Below are positions 18,257 to 27,975 of a stretch of DNA of 52,094 nucleotides, piece after piece. The notes beneath the pieces were generated by a model that saw only the letters and a program-made list of their open reading frames with translations, had not been told where the DNA came from and searched no databases. A program made the position numbers and the translations under genes. How positions within the stretch are numbered: the first letter of the stretch is position 1; every line of letters starts with the position of its first letter. The stretch is from NCBI GenBank assembly GCA_050331715.1, contig JBHJGO010000068.1:1-52094 (forward strand). The letters are read 5' to 3'. Source of the stretch: JBHJGO01 sp050331715 (GTDB taxonomy: Bacteria; Cyanobacteriota; Cyanobacteriia; Cyanobacteriales; Microcoleaceae).

Positions 18257-19795
18257 TCAAACCGAATAATGCCCTTGACCCAACGTTTCCAACTCCAAAA
18301 CCTGGGCCACCTTCTGGTATAAATCCTGAGCATGTTGAGGCGAATTGCCAATACACGTTAGCCCCAACTTGCCAAACTGCGATAGACAACCCATCAGGTG
18401 AAACACCGTCCCCGTTTCGGTACTATTATCAAAATGCAGTTGATGCTCCGCCACAATATCCATCAAATCCTCCGGCAAAAGCCCCTGATAGCAAGGATTG
18501 TGGAGATTGTCAGACGCCACATAGAACTTGGGCCGATCTTGACGACTGTAGAACAGGCCGACCTGCTGGTCATAATACCCATTGGTTAACAGCTTCAGCG
18601 TCATAAATGGATGGGTCGTACCACCCCGACGCAGATTAATCTCAATCCCATAAATCTCCCAGGTTGCTCCCTGTCGAACGACGATGAAGTCAAGCCCAAA
18701 TCGTTCCAGAGCCCCTTTCCGCGCCAGATTTTCACCCACCCGAATGCCCAGCTCTTGAAGCTGCAACCGATAATCCATGTCGGCAGGAAAATGACATCCC
18801 TGGAAAATCTGACCATCCGGCCCCCCCAAAACCTGTTCATGGGTGGACAGTACTTCCACCTCTTTGGAAGGGGGGATCAGACACTGAACGCTCGGCGATC
18901 GCTTGATTTCCCCCTCAACAAAGGCCTCCGCAATCACCCCCAATTCAGGAATTCGAGCGCTGAAGTTTTCCCAGGTTTCATTACTGGCCAGGCATCGACT
19001 CTGGAGCAAACTGGTCTGCATTTCCTTAATTCGGGCTGCACGAGTTTGAGGCATCACTTCTGGGAGTTTCAGCACCGCATTGCCCTCACCGGAGAATCCC
19101 TCATTTAGCTTGACCATGATCCGCTGTAGCTCCGGTTGCCGTTCCCAGAGATCGGTGGCTACTTCAACGAAATCTGTTGTTGTCCAGACCAAGGGGCTAC
19201 CGTCGGGATGGGGAATCTGACACTCAGCAAAGATCTCACGGCTACCGCTCTTCGTTCCCCAGTAGAGCAATTCCGGATCTGAGGCCAGCAGGGGCAATCC
19301 CAACTTCACCGATAGCTCCCGTTCAAAGGGTGTGGCATTGAAGCAAACCATGTAGGAACGATCCGGGCGTAGGGCGCGAGCAATCCGTTCCACCAGACGG
19401 GGTCGCTCTAGTACCTTTTCAGTCAAGGATTTGTAGGATGAATCGTAGGCTGAGAACAGGAAGAGGCGCTCACGGGCATGGGAAAACGGAATTCCCGGCA
19501 TCAGATGCAAGTAATAATCAATCACACTCGGATGGAGCGGTTGCGAGGTGACATAAACTAACCGCATGCGGGGATTTCGCAGACGAGTAAGGGAAAACAA
19601 CAATCGCTCTTCATATTGATGCACCCCCTGAACCTTGCGAAGCTGGTACTGATCTAGCGTGATAGAAGGAATCACTAGCACATCGTGCTCTTCTAAACTC
19701 AAACCCTCAGTAGACTGCACCCGATCACGCAATTGCGCTTGAAGGCATTGAAACTTTTCAACCACCTCATCAGGGGTTGGATTAACGTCTGGCAT
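18257..19795 (-). CDS. ATP-grasp protein, peptide ligase PGM1-related
   Basis: This 512-residue protein resembles the PGM1-type ATP-grasp peptide ligases. The N-terminal half is a Rossmann-like pre-ATP domain. The ATP-grasp core includes RIMVKLNEGFSGEGNAVLKL (nucleotide-binding lysine and glycine loop), the carboxylate region AEAFVEGEIKRSPSVQ and the metal-binding EINLRRGGTTHPFM near residue 380. PGM1 ligases couple amino acids or carboxylates to peptides in natural-product pathways, but many cyanobacteria keep a lone conserved copy of unknown substrate. No precursor peptide or biosynthetic neighbour is visible. It is convergent with the Mo-nitro_C gene, with a 20-base gap. Confidence 0.8.
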   Translation of the reverse strand: MPDVNPTPDEVVEKFQCLQAQLRDRVQSTEGLSLEEHDVLVIPSITLDQYQLRKVQGVHQYEERLLFSLTRLRNPRMRLVYVTSQPLHPSVIDYYLHLMPGIPFSHARERLFLFSAYDSSYKSLTEKVLERPRLVERIARALRPDRSYMVCFNATPFERELSVKLGLPLLASDPELLYWGTKSGSREIFAECQIPHPDGSPLVWTTTDFVEVATDLWERQPELQRIMVKLNEGFSGEGNAVLKLPEVMPQTRAARIKEMQTSLLQSRCLASNETWENFSARIPELGVIAEAFVEGEIKRSPSVQCLIPPSKEVEVLSTHEQVLGGPDGQIFQGCHFPADMDYRLQLQELGIRVGENLARKGALERFGLDFIVVRQGATWEIYGIEINLRRGGTTHPFMTLKLLTNGYYDQQVGLFYSRQDRPKFYVASDNLHNPCYQGLLPEDLMDIVAEHQLHFDNSTETGTVFHLMGCLSQFGKLGLTCIGNSPQHAQDLYQKVAQVLELETLGQGHYSV

Positions 19796-19958
19796 TACCG
19801 TATCGGCCTCATTAAATCGATCTCACCGAAGTATGGGCAGCGCCTGAGCTGCGATGGCAATACATCAAGCGGTCAACCTCAATACCCCATCTTAATCGAC
19901 AATCTCTTCGGCTGAGAGACGATAGCGTCAGAGGTTCATATTAATTGACAAAGACCAC

Positions 19959-20330
19959 TCATTTGTGGGTCTGACCGGTCAGAATTTGGAAGAACCCCAT
20001 AACCTGTCTGGAGGTCTGGGCAATTTTATTGCCTGCTTTTGCCTGAATCTTGCAGGCGGTAAAGGTTAGGCGGGCTTTGACGACACCTGCAGGTAGGGTA
20101 ACCTTATCAGGTAGACCGACTGAATTGGAACGAATACTTTCAATGTTTTCCGTTTCTATCAAGTAGATCCGTTCCCCTTCCCCATCTTCATCAAATAAAT
20201 CCAGATTAATGGTTAACCCGCCCATGGGCGCAGGTTCCCGCAGGGAAAGCACAAAAGAAACAACATGGCCCGCACTCTCAAGGAGAACTTCAACTCCATC
20301 AGCGATACTCGCCGTTAGCTCTAAAGACAT
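19959..20330 (-). CDS. Hypothetical conserved cyanobacterial protein
   Basis: This 123-residue protein was not recognised. It looks beta-rich, with alternating hydrophobic residues (EVLLESAGHVVSFVLSLRE, LTINLDLFDEDGEGERIYLI) and a helical tail ending in GQTHK. There is no signal peptide or membrane segment. The ATG at 20330 is preferred to an in-frame GTG four codons upstream. It lies 163 bases upstream of the ATP-grasp gene in the same direction and may be co-transcribed with it. Confidence 0.55.
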   Translation of the reverse strand: MSLELTASIADGVEVLLESAGHVVSFVLSLREPAPMGGLTINLDLFDEDGEGERIYLIETENIESIRSNSVGLPDKVTLPAGVVKARLTFTACKIQAKAGNKIAQTSRQVMGFFQILTGQTHK

Positions 20331-21185
20331 AACATTAGGCACAGTAAATCAGTGTAATTCAAGGGTCAAAGGAGTACGAATGGAGTACTCGCAGTGAAGA
20401 CGATACATGAGCCAAAAAAACATCTGCTGACTGAGAGCGCTGCTCAAAATGCCAGCTACCAAACATTAGTTGCTACTATTCGATACAACCCCAAAAACTA
20501 CCCAGGTGAAAACTTCAAGACCAGAAACGGTAGAGAACCTAGGGAAAAGCAACTAAAGCTGCCTGAAGCAAAATTCTAGGGACACAAATGCACCACACAA
20601 ATGAACCATTGATGCACGATGGAAGACTAGCCCTAGGGCTTGCCATCTCGTATGACCTATAACACTCTGTATCAAACCCGTCATCCAGAATGTTACGTAA
20701 CATCATCGCTAATCTCTATGTAATTGTCAACCATTTATCTGATTATCAAATCCTTTTAACGTCACCTTAAAGTCCACCCCAAATCTTGACAGATATAAAC
20801 AAAAATTCTAGAGAGAAAAATCTCCACATTCCTCTCTGTGGAGCAGTTTTGTTCGATAGAATACAAATTTTGATTTTTAAGCCCAATCGATCGTGACATT
20901 TTTATGAGGGCTATATACCTGTCTTTGTGGTAGTCGTTTCTTTGTCACAAATCATACGAAATCAGTAGAATATGAACTTCTTAAGCAAATTTATTCGAGT
21001 CTTTATACTTAGGCTCAGATCACACCTTGTATCATTTTAAATCTGATTGCCGATAGTTTGCTGGCTTCTCACCCCATGGGAGAAGATGCTTAAAACACTG
21101 TCCTTACAGGCTAAGCCCCGCAATCTTCTTGACGTTTCTGCTATATTACTTTGTGTTCTAGTATTAAAGAAAACATATTTCTTCC
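20331..21185. other. Long intergenic region with hairpins
   Basis: These 855 bases between divergent genes contain no convincing protein gene. A hairpin CTCCACA/TGTGGAG at 20822-20843 is followed by CAGTTTTG, and a TTGACA box lies ahead of it at 20786-20791. Another stem CTTCTC/GAGAAG lies at 21065-21085. A small RNA or a long leader for the FAD oxidoreductase is possible but not shown. Confidence 0.4.
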
Positions 21186-22370
21186 GTGAAAATCTACGAT
21201 TGGATTGTAATTGGAGCAGGAATCACAGGAACTGCATTAGGTTATGAATTGGTAAAGGCCGGATTTCAAGTTCTGCTTCTAGAGAAAGATCAGGTTTTTC
21301 AGGGTGCAACCCGCTACAGCTACGGGGGGTTGGCCTATTGGTCAGGTACAACGCCGCTGACTCGTACCCTCTGTCAAGAAGGTAAAGCACGCTATCAGGA
21401 ACTCTCCGAGGAACTAGCAGCAGACATCCAATTCCGAGAGATTAACCTGTTGCTAACCGTGAATGGCGATCGCGATCCGCAGCCCTTGATTGATGGTTAC
21501 CAGAAATTCGATACTTCCCCCAAATTTCTAGCCCCAAAGCAAGCCTGTGAAGTAGAACCCTTGCTGAGTCCGGCAGGAATTTCCGGCGCATTTATGGTTC
21601 CCCATGGCCATGTGTCTCCTGAAAATTTGAATCAGGGATATCTAAGTAGCTTCCAACGGCTTGGAGGAACTTTGGAAATTGCTCAAGTCACAGAATTTCT
21701 TCAGCAACAGGATTCGGTTATTGGAGTACGGACTGAACAGGAATCTTATTTCGGGCAAAACATTGCGGTTTGTGCAGGAGGATTGACCCGTCAGCTTTGC
21801 CACCAAGCAGGAATCCCCTTGCGAATTCACTTTACCCACACGGAGGTTCTAGAAACTGATCCAGTCGATTTGAGGCTAAAAGCAATCGTTATGTCTGCGG
21901 CAATGGAGCGGTTCCAACTGGAGGCAGACGCGACTCGACAGGAACTGGAACCCCTGTGGAATTTGCCCAATCATGAATTGAGTCCAGTCACAATTGATAG
22001 CGGAGCCGTACAGTTACTCGATTCCCGAATTCGGATTGGTCAACCCTCCAGAGTTCTGAGTGATCCTGACGCTCAAATCGACGCTAGAGCCAGTGAAGCG
22101 CTGATCCGACAGTCAATAGGCCAAATTTTACCGACATTAGCTGATCTGCCGGCCCGTTGGTACCATTGTCTGGTGGCCTTTAGCCACGATAGTTTGCCCT
22201 TGGTGGGTGCAATTCCGCAAATGAAGGGGCTTTATGTCTTCTCCGGCTTCAGTAATCCGCTGGTTTTTGTGCCGCCCATAGCCCAGAGATTTGTCCAGGC
22301 GATGGCAGGACAACCAGATGAGATGCTTCAGCAACTCTCGCCCCGCCGTCTGATAGATGATCAATCCTAA
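21186..22370 (+). CDS. FAD-dependent oxidoreductase, DAO/glycine-oxidase-like
   Basis: This 394-residue flavoprotein starts VKIYDWIVIGAGITGTALG, an N-terminal FAD-binding Rossmann motif, and ends with the DAO-family closing segment SHDSLPLVGAIPQMKGLYVF. These enzymes oxidise amines or D-amino acids with oxygen or another acceptor; the substrate is not evident. The start is GTG at 21186, the only in-frame start directly ahead of the dinucleotide fold. No partner gene is adjacent. It may be a stand-alone amine oxidase. Confidence 0.85.
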   Translation: MKIYDWIVIGAGITGTALGYELVKAGFQVLLLEKDQVFQGATRYSYGGLAYWSGTTPLTRTLCQEGKARYQELSEELAADIQFREINLLLTVNGDRDPQPLIDGYQKFDTSPKFLAPKQACEVEPLLSPAGISGAFMVPHGHVSPENLNQGYLSSFQRLGGTLEIAQVTEFLQQQDSVIGVRTEQESYFGQNIAVCAGGLTRQLCHQAGIPLRIHFTHTEVLETDPVDLRLKAIVMSAAMERFQLEADATRQELEPLWNLPNHELSPVTIDSGAVQLLDSRIRIGQPSRVLSDPDAQIDARASEALIRQSIGQILPTLADLPARWYHCLVAFSHDSLPLVGAIPQMKGLYVFSGFSNPLVFVPPIAQRFVQAMAGQPDEMLQQLSPRRLIDDQS

Positions 22371-22426
22371 TTCAGTCGTCATCGGGAGAAAACCGAGTCT
22401 AGTATAATACTCTTCGATAGAGAAAA

Positions 22427-23362
22427 ATGGAGAGAATCACTAGAAAAATGGGTGGTTTAGTCGGTTTATTGAAAATTGGCCCGATCAGTTCTCGATTGTT
22501 TCAGCAGCTTATTTGTGTCTCGCTGATCTTTCTCCTGAGTTTGGGATTGGGTGGGTCAACGAAGAAAACTCAAGCAATCAAGGTTCCCATTTTTGGATTT
22601 CACGACATTGTTGATCTAGCAGATGTGAACGACGCTCCGCCCTACCGAAAAAAAATTGAGAGCGATTACACCAAGCAAGATTTATATCCATTTCTCAACT
22701 ATTTAGTGGATCACCATTATTGGTTTCTCTCAACTCAGGATCTCTACACCTACTTTATTAAAAAATCTCAACCGATTCCCGACGAATACTTAAACCGTAA
22801 GCCTGTGATGATCACCTTTGACGATGGGTATTACAGCATTCGCAAAAATGTACTCCCCATTCTCAAAGACCTGGACAGAAACTATGGCGAGACGGTGAAA
22901 ATTGCACTGTTCGTCAACTCTAAATATGTTGGCTCGAAGATAAAAGGTCACTTGCCCCATCTCAGTTGTGAAGAACTACAGGAAGGTTACAGGGCCGGAT
23001 TCTACGATATTCAATCCCACGGTCATGGCCATAGGAAATTTACCCGGCTGAGACTTAAGAGCTTGAAAACGGATCTGGCAATTGCTAAGGATGAACTGAG
23101 AAAGTGTATGCAGGAGTTGGATACAAAAGCCTGGACAGCGTCCCATATTGCCTATCCATTTGGAGCGATTTCTCGACGAGTTGAGAAGTATTTGCCGGAG
23201 TATTACTTGACGGGTTACCTCTATGATGATGTGATCTCCCGTCCCAACAAGTTGCGAAATCCCTACCGGATTTCCCGCATTCGGGTCAATCGTTCTCTGA
23301 GTCCCCGGCAGCTAATTAAACTGGCAGAGAAAGCAACTGTGATTCAGTCAGCCTCGATTTGA
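22427..23362 (+). CDS. Exported polysaccharide deacetylase (NodB/CE4 family)
   Basis: The 311-residue protein has an N-terminal hydrophobic segment (about 24-44), so it is membrane-anchored or secreted, followed by a CE4 deacetylase domain. The catalytic Asp pair is in VMITFDDGYYSI, the metal histidines are in IQSHGHGHRKF, and the later motif is AYPFGAIS. It probably removes acetyl groups from a cell-wall or capsule glycan. A perfect TATAAT at 22403-22408 lies 18 bases ahead of the ATG, without a clear -35. A later in-frame ATG at 22448 is an alternative start. Confidence 0.85.
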   Translation: MERITRKMGGLVGLLKIGPISSRLFQQLICVSLIFLLSLGLGGSTKKTQAIKVPIFGFHDIVDLADVNDAPPYRKKIESDYTKQDLYPFLNYLVDHHYWFLSTQDLYTYFIKKSQPIPDEYLNRKPVMITFDDGYYSIRKNVLPILKDLDRNYGETVKIALFVNSKYVGSKIKGHLPHLSCEELQEGYRAGFYDIQSHGHGHRKFTRLRLKSLKTDLAIAKDELRKCMQELDTKAWTASHIAYPFGAISRRVEKYLPEYYLTGYLYDDVISRPNKLRNPYRISRIRVNRSLSPRQLIKLAEKATVIQSASI

Positions 23363-23518
23363 TTGCGGTTTCGTTGCAGATCCACCCGCAAGTAATGTGA
23401 GAGAAATAACCCAGATCGTAAATGTCCCTTAAGACAGCAGCGGAATCACTGAGGAGACTGCTACAGTCGTAGATATGACTCAAGTATGGACAACCTGCTC
23501 TCAAGGTTTTGACTCTCT

Positions 23519-25888
23519 ATGCAACTTGCCCAATCCACCTCAGACCAACGTGCATCCATCCAAGCGACGACTGAAACTTCGATCCAAGACGTTGGGGGAA
23601 TGAAGTGTGCTGGATGTGTTAAGGCGGTTGAACGACAACTAACCCAGCAACCGGGCGTGATCTCCGCTACGGTTAACCTCGCCACCGAGATCGCCACTGT
23701 GGACTATGAAGGCGATCAGATTAAGCCAGAGAATTTAGCTGAGAAACTCACCGCTGCCGGATTTCCCAGCCAACCGCGCCAGTCAACCCTGGCCAGTCGT
23801 CAGGAGGCTGAAACCTCTCATGGGAATCGCCACACCCAGGAAATGCGGCAACAAACCTGGCGGATTGTGATCTGATGCATTCTGATTGTGCTCTCAGGAT
23901 TGGGGCTTTTGCATCACTTGGGATTTGGTCATATTCCAATTCTCGGCAGTATGTGGTTCCACTGGGAATTGGCCACCTATGCGTTGCTATTTCCAGGACG
24001 GCAGATTTTAGTGGATGGGTTCTGTAGCCTTTTCCGCAATGCACCCAATATGAATACCCTGGTTGCTCTCGGCGTTCTCACGGCCTATGTTGCCAGTTTT
24101 ATCGCACTTGTTTTTCCTCAGTTGGGCTGGGAGTGCTTCTTTATGGAGCCAGTAATGCTGTTGGGGTTCATCTTGCTGGGAAAAACCCTGGAACAGAGAG
24201 CCCGTTATCGAGCGGCGAGAGCGTTACGTTCTTTGCTGGCGCTTCAACCTGTAATGGCCCGATTGGTTCCCCAGCCAGAGGTGAGCGATCTACAGGATGG
24301 GGATGAGCAGGCGCTCGCTGCGGCAGATTCGATTGAGATTCCAGCCGATCATGTGCGGGTTGGCGAATGGTTGAAGGTGTTGCCTGGAGAGAAGATTCCC
24401 GTCGATGGAGAAGTGCGCCAGGGCAAAACAACAGTGGATGAGTCGATGTTGACCGGAGAAGCCATGCCTGTGGTCAAACATTCTGGCAATCCGGTCAGTG
24501 CTGGAACCCTGAATCACTCTGGCATGGTGCTAATCCAGGCCACCCGCACCGGCGAAGATACAACCCTGGCCCAAATTATTCGCCTGGTGGAAGCCGCCCA
24601 AACCCGCAAGGCTCCGATTCAAAATTTGGCGGACGCAGTTTCAGGCTACTTTACCTACGGGGTGATGGCGCTGGCAACTCTAACCTTCCTGTTCTGGCAA
24701 CTGGTCGGAACTCGAATCTGGCCAGATGTCCTGAACGCGATCCAAACGGATGTGGTGGCCTATGCTCCATTTTTGCTGAGTTTAAAGCTGACTATCGATG
24801 TATTGGTGATTGCTTGCCCCTGTGCCCTGGGATTGGCGACACCGATGGCGATTCTGGTGGGTTCAGGATTGGGAGCGGAACGGGGATTATTGATTAAGGG
24901 GGGAGATGTGTTGGAACAGGTGCATCGCCTGGACACCGTTGTGTTTGATAAAACGGGAACTCTGACCACTGGAAAATTGCAAGTCACAGACTGCGTTGCT
25001 GATTCTGCAATATCCTCCGATGAACTGCTGCAATTGGCAGTCACGATTGAAGCGGGATCAGAACATCCCATTGCCCAAGCGATTTGTAATGCAGCTCAAG
25101 AACACGGTGTGTCTCCACTGAAAGCCAGGGATTTTCACACAGAGCCGGGCCTAGGCATTTCGGCTATTTCATCAATTAACTCAGAATCCCAAACGCTATT
25201 GGCTGGAAATGCGGCTTGGTTGTACCAGAATGAGGTTGAATTACCAACAGATTTGCCTGAATTTTCTGGAAAAACATTGGTTCATGTGGCTGCTGGAGAC
25301 CACTGGGTTGGCACGATTGCAGTTAGCGATACCTTGCGGCCCGACGCTAAATCGACGGTTAACTCGTTGCGCAAGCGTAAATTGAGAGTGATGTTATTAA
25401 CGGGCGATCGCGCTGAAGTTGCTGAAGCCATTGCAAAGGATTTGAACCTTGAACCGGCAAACGTGATTGCTGAAGTTCGACCTCAGGATAAAGCGGAAGT
25501 GATTGCTCAAATTCAAGACCAGGGGCAACGGGTTGCTATGGTGGGTGATGGAATTAACGATGCGCCTGCGCTGTCTCAAGCAGATGTCGGAATCAGCCTA
25601 CACACTGGAACTCAAGTGGCGATGGAAGCAGCGGATATTGTATTAATGCAGGACTCCCTCACCAGCCTGGAGGAATCGATTCGCCTGAGTCGTGCCACCT
25701 TTAACAAAATTCGCCAAAATCTGTTCTGGGCCTTTGGCTACAACGTCGTTGGCATTCCCGTAGCAGCCGGTCTTCTGCTACCGAGTTTAGGTATTATTCT
25801 GAACCCAACCCTGGCCGGGGCAATGATGGCCTTCAGCTCAGTCAGTGTCGTCACGAATTCCCTATTGCTAAGACGGCAGTTTCAATAG
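23519..25888 (+). pseudogene. Copper-type P1B ATPase with a premature TGA
   Basis: Read through, this is a 789-residue heavy-metal P-type ATPase. It has an N-terminal HMA domain with the metal motif GMKCAGC (about residue 28), the transmembrane CPC in VIACPCALGLATP, the phosphorylation site DKTGTLT, the actuator motif LTGEAMPV, HP in SEHPIAQ and the hinge GDGINDAP. This marks a monovalent copper or silver pump, CtaA/PacS-like. An in-frame TGA at 23873-23875 ends the first part at residue 118, just inside the first membrane helix. The rest (23888-25888) is intact and could start at GTG 23888. A restarted product would lack the HMA domain and part of the first helix. Confidence 0.87.
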
Positions 25889-25896
25889 GATTATGG

Positions 25897-26721
25897 TCAA
25901 CGATTTGGGCGCAAGGTTTTGATCTGCTGTTCAGGTACACCCCAGCCCTTGAGCAGAGTGTAGGCAATCACCTGATGACCCGCAATATTCGGGTGAATGC
26001 CATCCCGCGTGAGAATATTTTGTCCCTGGCCTGCGTACTGTTGATAGGTTGTGATGACTCGATAGAAAGGAACATTCAGGTTAATAAATTGACACCGATT
26101 CTCAGTCGCAACTTTTTGCATCGCTGCAATGTACTGCTTCAACCGTTGATTTTCCTGGGTTGTAAAATCTTCAGAGGCCAGAATCGGTGAAAGTAACAGC
26201 ACTGAAACTTGATCCACCTGGGCCAGGGTAACCATTTGGCTGAGAGTCTGGGAGTAGCGATCTATGTCTGCCTTTGGATTAGCGTTCGAGTTGCCAGTTC
26301 TCTGGAGAGCATCGTTCACCCCAACCTGAATGATCACTAGATTTGGATTTTCGTTAAGAACATCCGTTTGGAAACGTGACAACAGATCCGTCGATTTTTC
26401 TCCTGAAATACCTGCACCCTTCAGGTCAAACTTTTCTTCCGGATAGAGAATACTCAAGTAATTTTGAACCAGCCAGATGTATCCTCCGTGTTGACTTCCC
26501 GCTTTTGTAATGCTGTCGCCGAGGATGACAATTTTTTGCTTGCCTTGTAACGGGATTGGTACAGCCGATGTTGTTGAGGTGGAAGCCAGTAGATGGGTTG
26601 TAGCGCTAAATAGTACGATACCCATACAAATGAGCAGACCAATTCGTGGTAAGACTTTTAACAGTTTAGGCCGCAGGAAAGTCCTGGTCTCTTTTGAGAG
26701 GGCATCCGGGCTGCGTCGCAT
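25897..26721 (-). CDS. Exported SGNH/GDSL hydrolase
   Basis: The 274-residue protein has a signal or anchor segment (about 27-46) and an SGNH hydrolase domain. Block I is ILGDSIT with the nucleophile Ser, block III is VGVNDAL, and block V is DGIHPN with the catalytic Asp/His pair. It is expected to act as an esterase or lipase, possibly on cell-envelope acyl groups, outside the cytoplasm. It is convergent with the copper ATPase (8-base gap) and divergent from the PsiE-family gene. Confidence 0.87.
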   Translation of the reverse strand: MRRSPDALSKETRTFLRPKLLKVLPRIGLLICMGIVLFSATTHLLASTSTTSAVPIPLQGKQKIVILGDSITKAGSQHGGYIWLVQNYLSILYPEEKFDLKGAGISGEKSTDLLSRFQTDVLNENPNLVIIQVGVNDALQRTGNSNANPKADIDRYSQTLSQMVTLAQVDQVSVLLLSPILASEDFTTQENQRLKQYIAAMQKVATENRCQFINLNVPFYRVITTYQQYAGQGQNILTRDGIHPNIAGHQVIAYTLLKGWGVPEQQIKTLRPNR

Positions 26722-26838
26722 ACAGATCCAAATTCAACGAAGGCCAAACCCTATCGTACACTGGAAACTTCAGATCTCAGTCAATCGTTTAAAATTTGCT
26801 CAGTCGTTTACGTTGTCAGGCATTCAAGAAAATTATCA

Positions 26839-27276
26839 ATGGCTTCACCAAAACATGATGAGAAATTCATGCTAGCACTTCGGCAAATTCAAGTTGTTGT
26901 TTCAAAAATTTTGTCCCTAGCAATGGTGGCGGTTATTCTCGCTGCCACGGCCCAGCTCATTTGGTACTTGGGAAATGAACTGTTATTTAATCCTTCATTA
27001 TTAGCGAAAAGAAACTTGTTTGATATCTTCGGCCTGTTTCTCAATCTATTGATTGCCTTAGAAATCCTGGAGAATATTTCATCCTATCTGACGAACCATG
27101 TGATTCAGGTCGAATTGGTAATCGTTACATCATTAATTGCGGTTGCTCGTAAAATCATTATTCTAGATTTGGACAAGGCTTCTGGCATGACTGTAATTGG
27201 ATTGGCCTTTGCAGTTTTTGCCCTCTCGATTAGTTACTGGCTGGTTCGTCAAACCATTGCTCAGCGGAAACATTGA
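26839..27276 (+). CDS. PsiE-family membrane protein
   Basis: This 145-residue protein has four transmembrane helices and the PsiE landmarks FDIFGLFLNLLIALEILE and the VARKIIIL segment. PsiE is phosphate-starvation-inducible in enterobacteria, and its molecular role is unknown. Two imperfect 11-base repeats (TCAATCGTTTA, TCAGTCGTTTA at 26781 and 26800) lie 30-60 bases upstream, but they do not match a Pho box. An internal ATG at 26869 is an alternative start. It lies 116 bases upstream of narM. Confidence 0.85.
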   Translation: MASPKHDEKFMLALRQIQVVVSKILSLAMVAVILAATAQLIWYLGNELLFNPSLLAKRNLFDIFGLFLNLLIALEILENISSYLTNHVIQVELVIVTSLIAVARKIIILDLDKASGMTVIGLAFAVFALSISYWLVRQTIAQRKH

Positions 27277-27346
27277 GCAGACTGCCAATCCTAGGGGATT
27301 TATTTGAGTTGCCAAGTCTTGTGCCGCAAGTCTGTTTCCAGGGATT

Positions 27347-27355
27347 TGGTATAAT
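27347..27355 (+). promoter_or_regulatory. Extended -10 promoter of narM
   Basis: TGGTATAAT, a TGn-extended perfect -10 box, ends 37 bases before the narM start at 27393. No proper -35 and no NtcA-type GTA-N8-TAC site was found in front of it. Confidence 0.45.
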
Positions 27356-27392
27356 CAGAAACCTGCAATCAAATGAGCTTCCACAGACAACG

Positions 27393-27845
27393 ATGCACCA
27401 CTTCAGGTTTGAATCAGATTTTGTAGAATCCTGGCGTTGTATTCCGATGAGCGTTCGCTACAAGCTCGATACCTGTGGGATCAAGCTCAAGCTCGATCAC
27501 TGGAATCACATGAGCTATTCAGAGCGCGAAAGACTGGTTCAGCAGCCAATTTCCACATCGAAAGACGTGCAAGCCTATCGGGAGTTATTGCACTCCCTCG
27601 TAGAACAGCAAAAAACTGACGTTCCGCTCAAGGATCTACCGATTGATCCCAATCCGGCCTGGGAAGTGGAGACAGTTCTGCCTGAGACGGTGCAGCAGAA
27701 AGCAGAAGAATTAGACGTTTCAATCACCCTCAGTCAATGGCAAAAATTAACGCCATTGCAGCGATTCGCTCTGATTAAACTGAGCCGTCCGAGCCATGAG
27801 AACAGTAATTTTCTACCTGCTCTCAAGGAATTTGGGATTCTTTAG
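27393..27845 (+). CDS. narM: NarM-type nitrate reductase associated protein
   Basis: This 150-residue protein matches the nitrate reductase associated family (Nitr_red_assoc): MHHFRFESDFVESWRCIPMS, then LKLDHWNHMSYSERERLV and a C-terminal helix with LQRFALIKLSRP. NarM is needed for active cyanobacterial nitrate reductase together with NarB, possibly in maturation. The ATG at 27393 was chosen because the family starts here. No narB or nitrate transporter gene is adjacent, which is common because narM is often unlinked. An extended -10 box precedes it. Confidence 0.88.
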   Translation: MHHFRFESDFVESWRCIPMSVRYKLDTCGIKLKLDHWNHMSYSERERLVQQPISTSKDVQAYRELLHSLVEQQKTDVPLKDLPIDPNPAWEVETVLPETVQQKAEELDVSITLSQWQKLTPLQRFALIKLSRPSHENSNFLPALKEFGIL

Positions 27846-27858
27846 GTCAATCAATGAT

Positions 27859-27883
27859 TAGGGGCAGGGTGACCCCGCCCCTA
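27859..27883. repeat. Interspersed inverted repeat (REP-like)
   Basis: TAGGGGCAGGGT and ACCCCGCCCCTA are near-perfect inverted copies with one mismatch and a one-base centre. Close variants of this GC-rich palindrome are widespread between genes in cyanobacteria. Here it lies 14 bases after narM and could also act as a terminator hairpin. Confidence 0.6.
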
Positions 27884-27975
27884 CTGAGTTCCTGCCTGTA
27901 CGTTGGAGGCGTTGTTGTCAGAGAACGGAAGCAGAAAGGTGTTGCAATACCAAAACAGGAGTTGGAGGTCTAGCC

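Noticed and set aside
20394..20579. Open frame on the plus strand in the long intergenic region
   Set aside because: It has a GTG start without a ribosome-binding site and low-complexity charged content with no family resemblance.
27277..27392. NtcA control of narM
   Set aside because: No GTA-N8-TAC site with a matching -10 spacing was found upstream of the gene.
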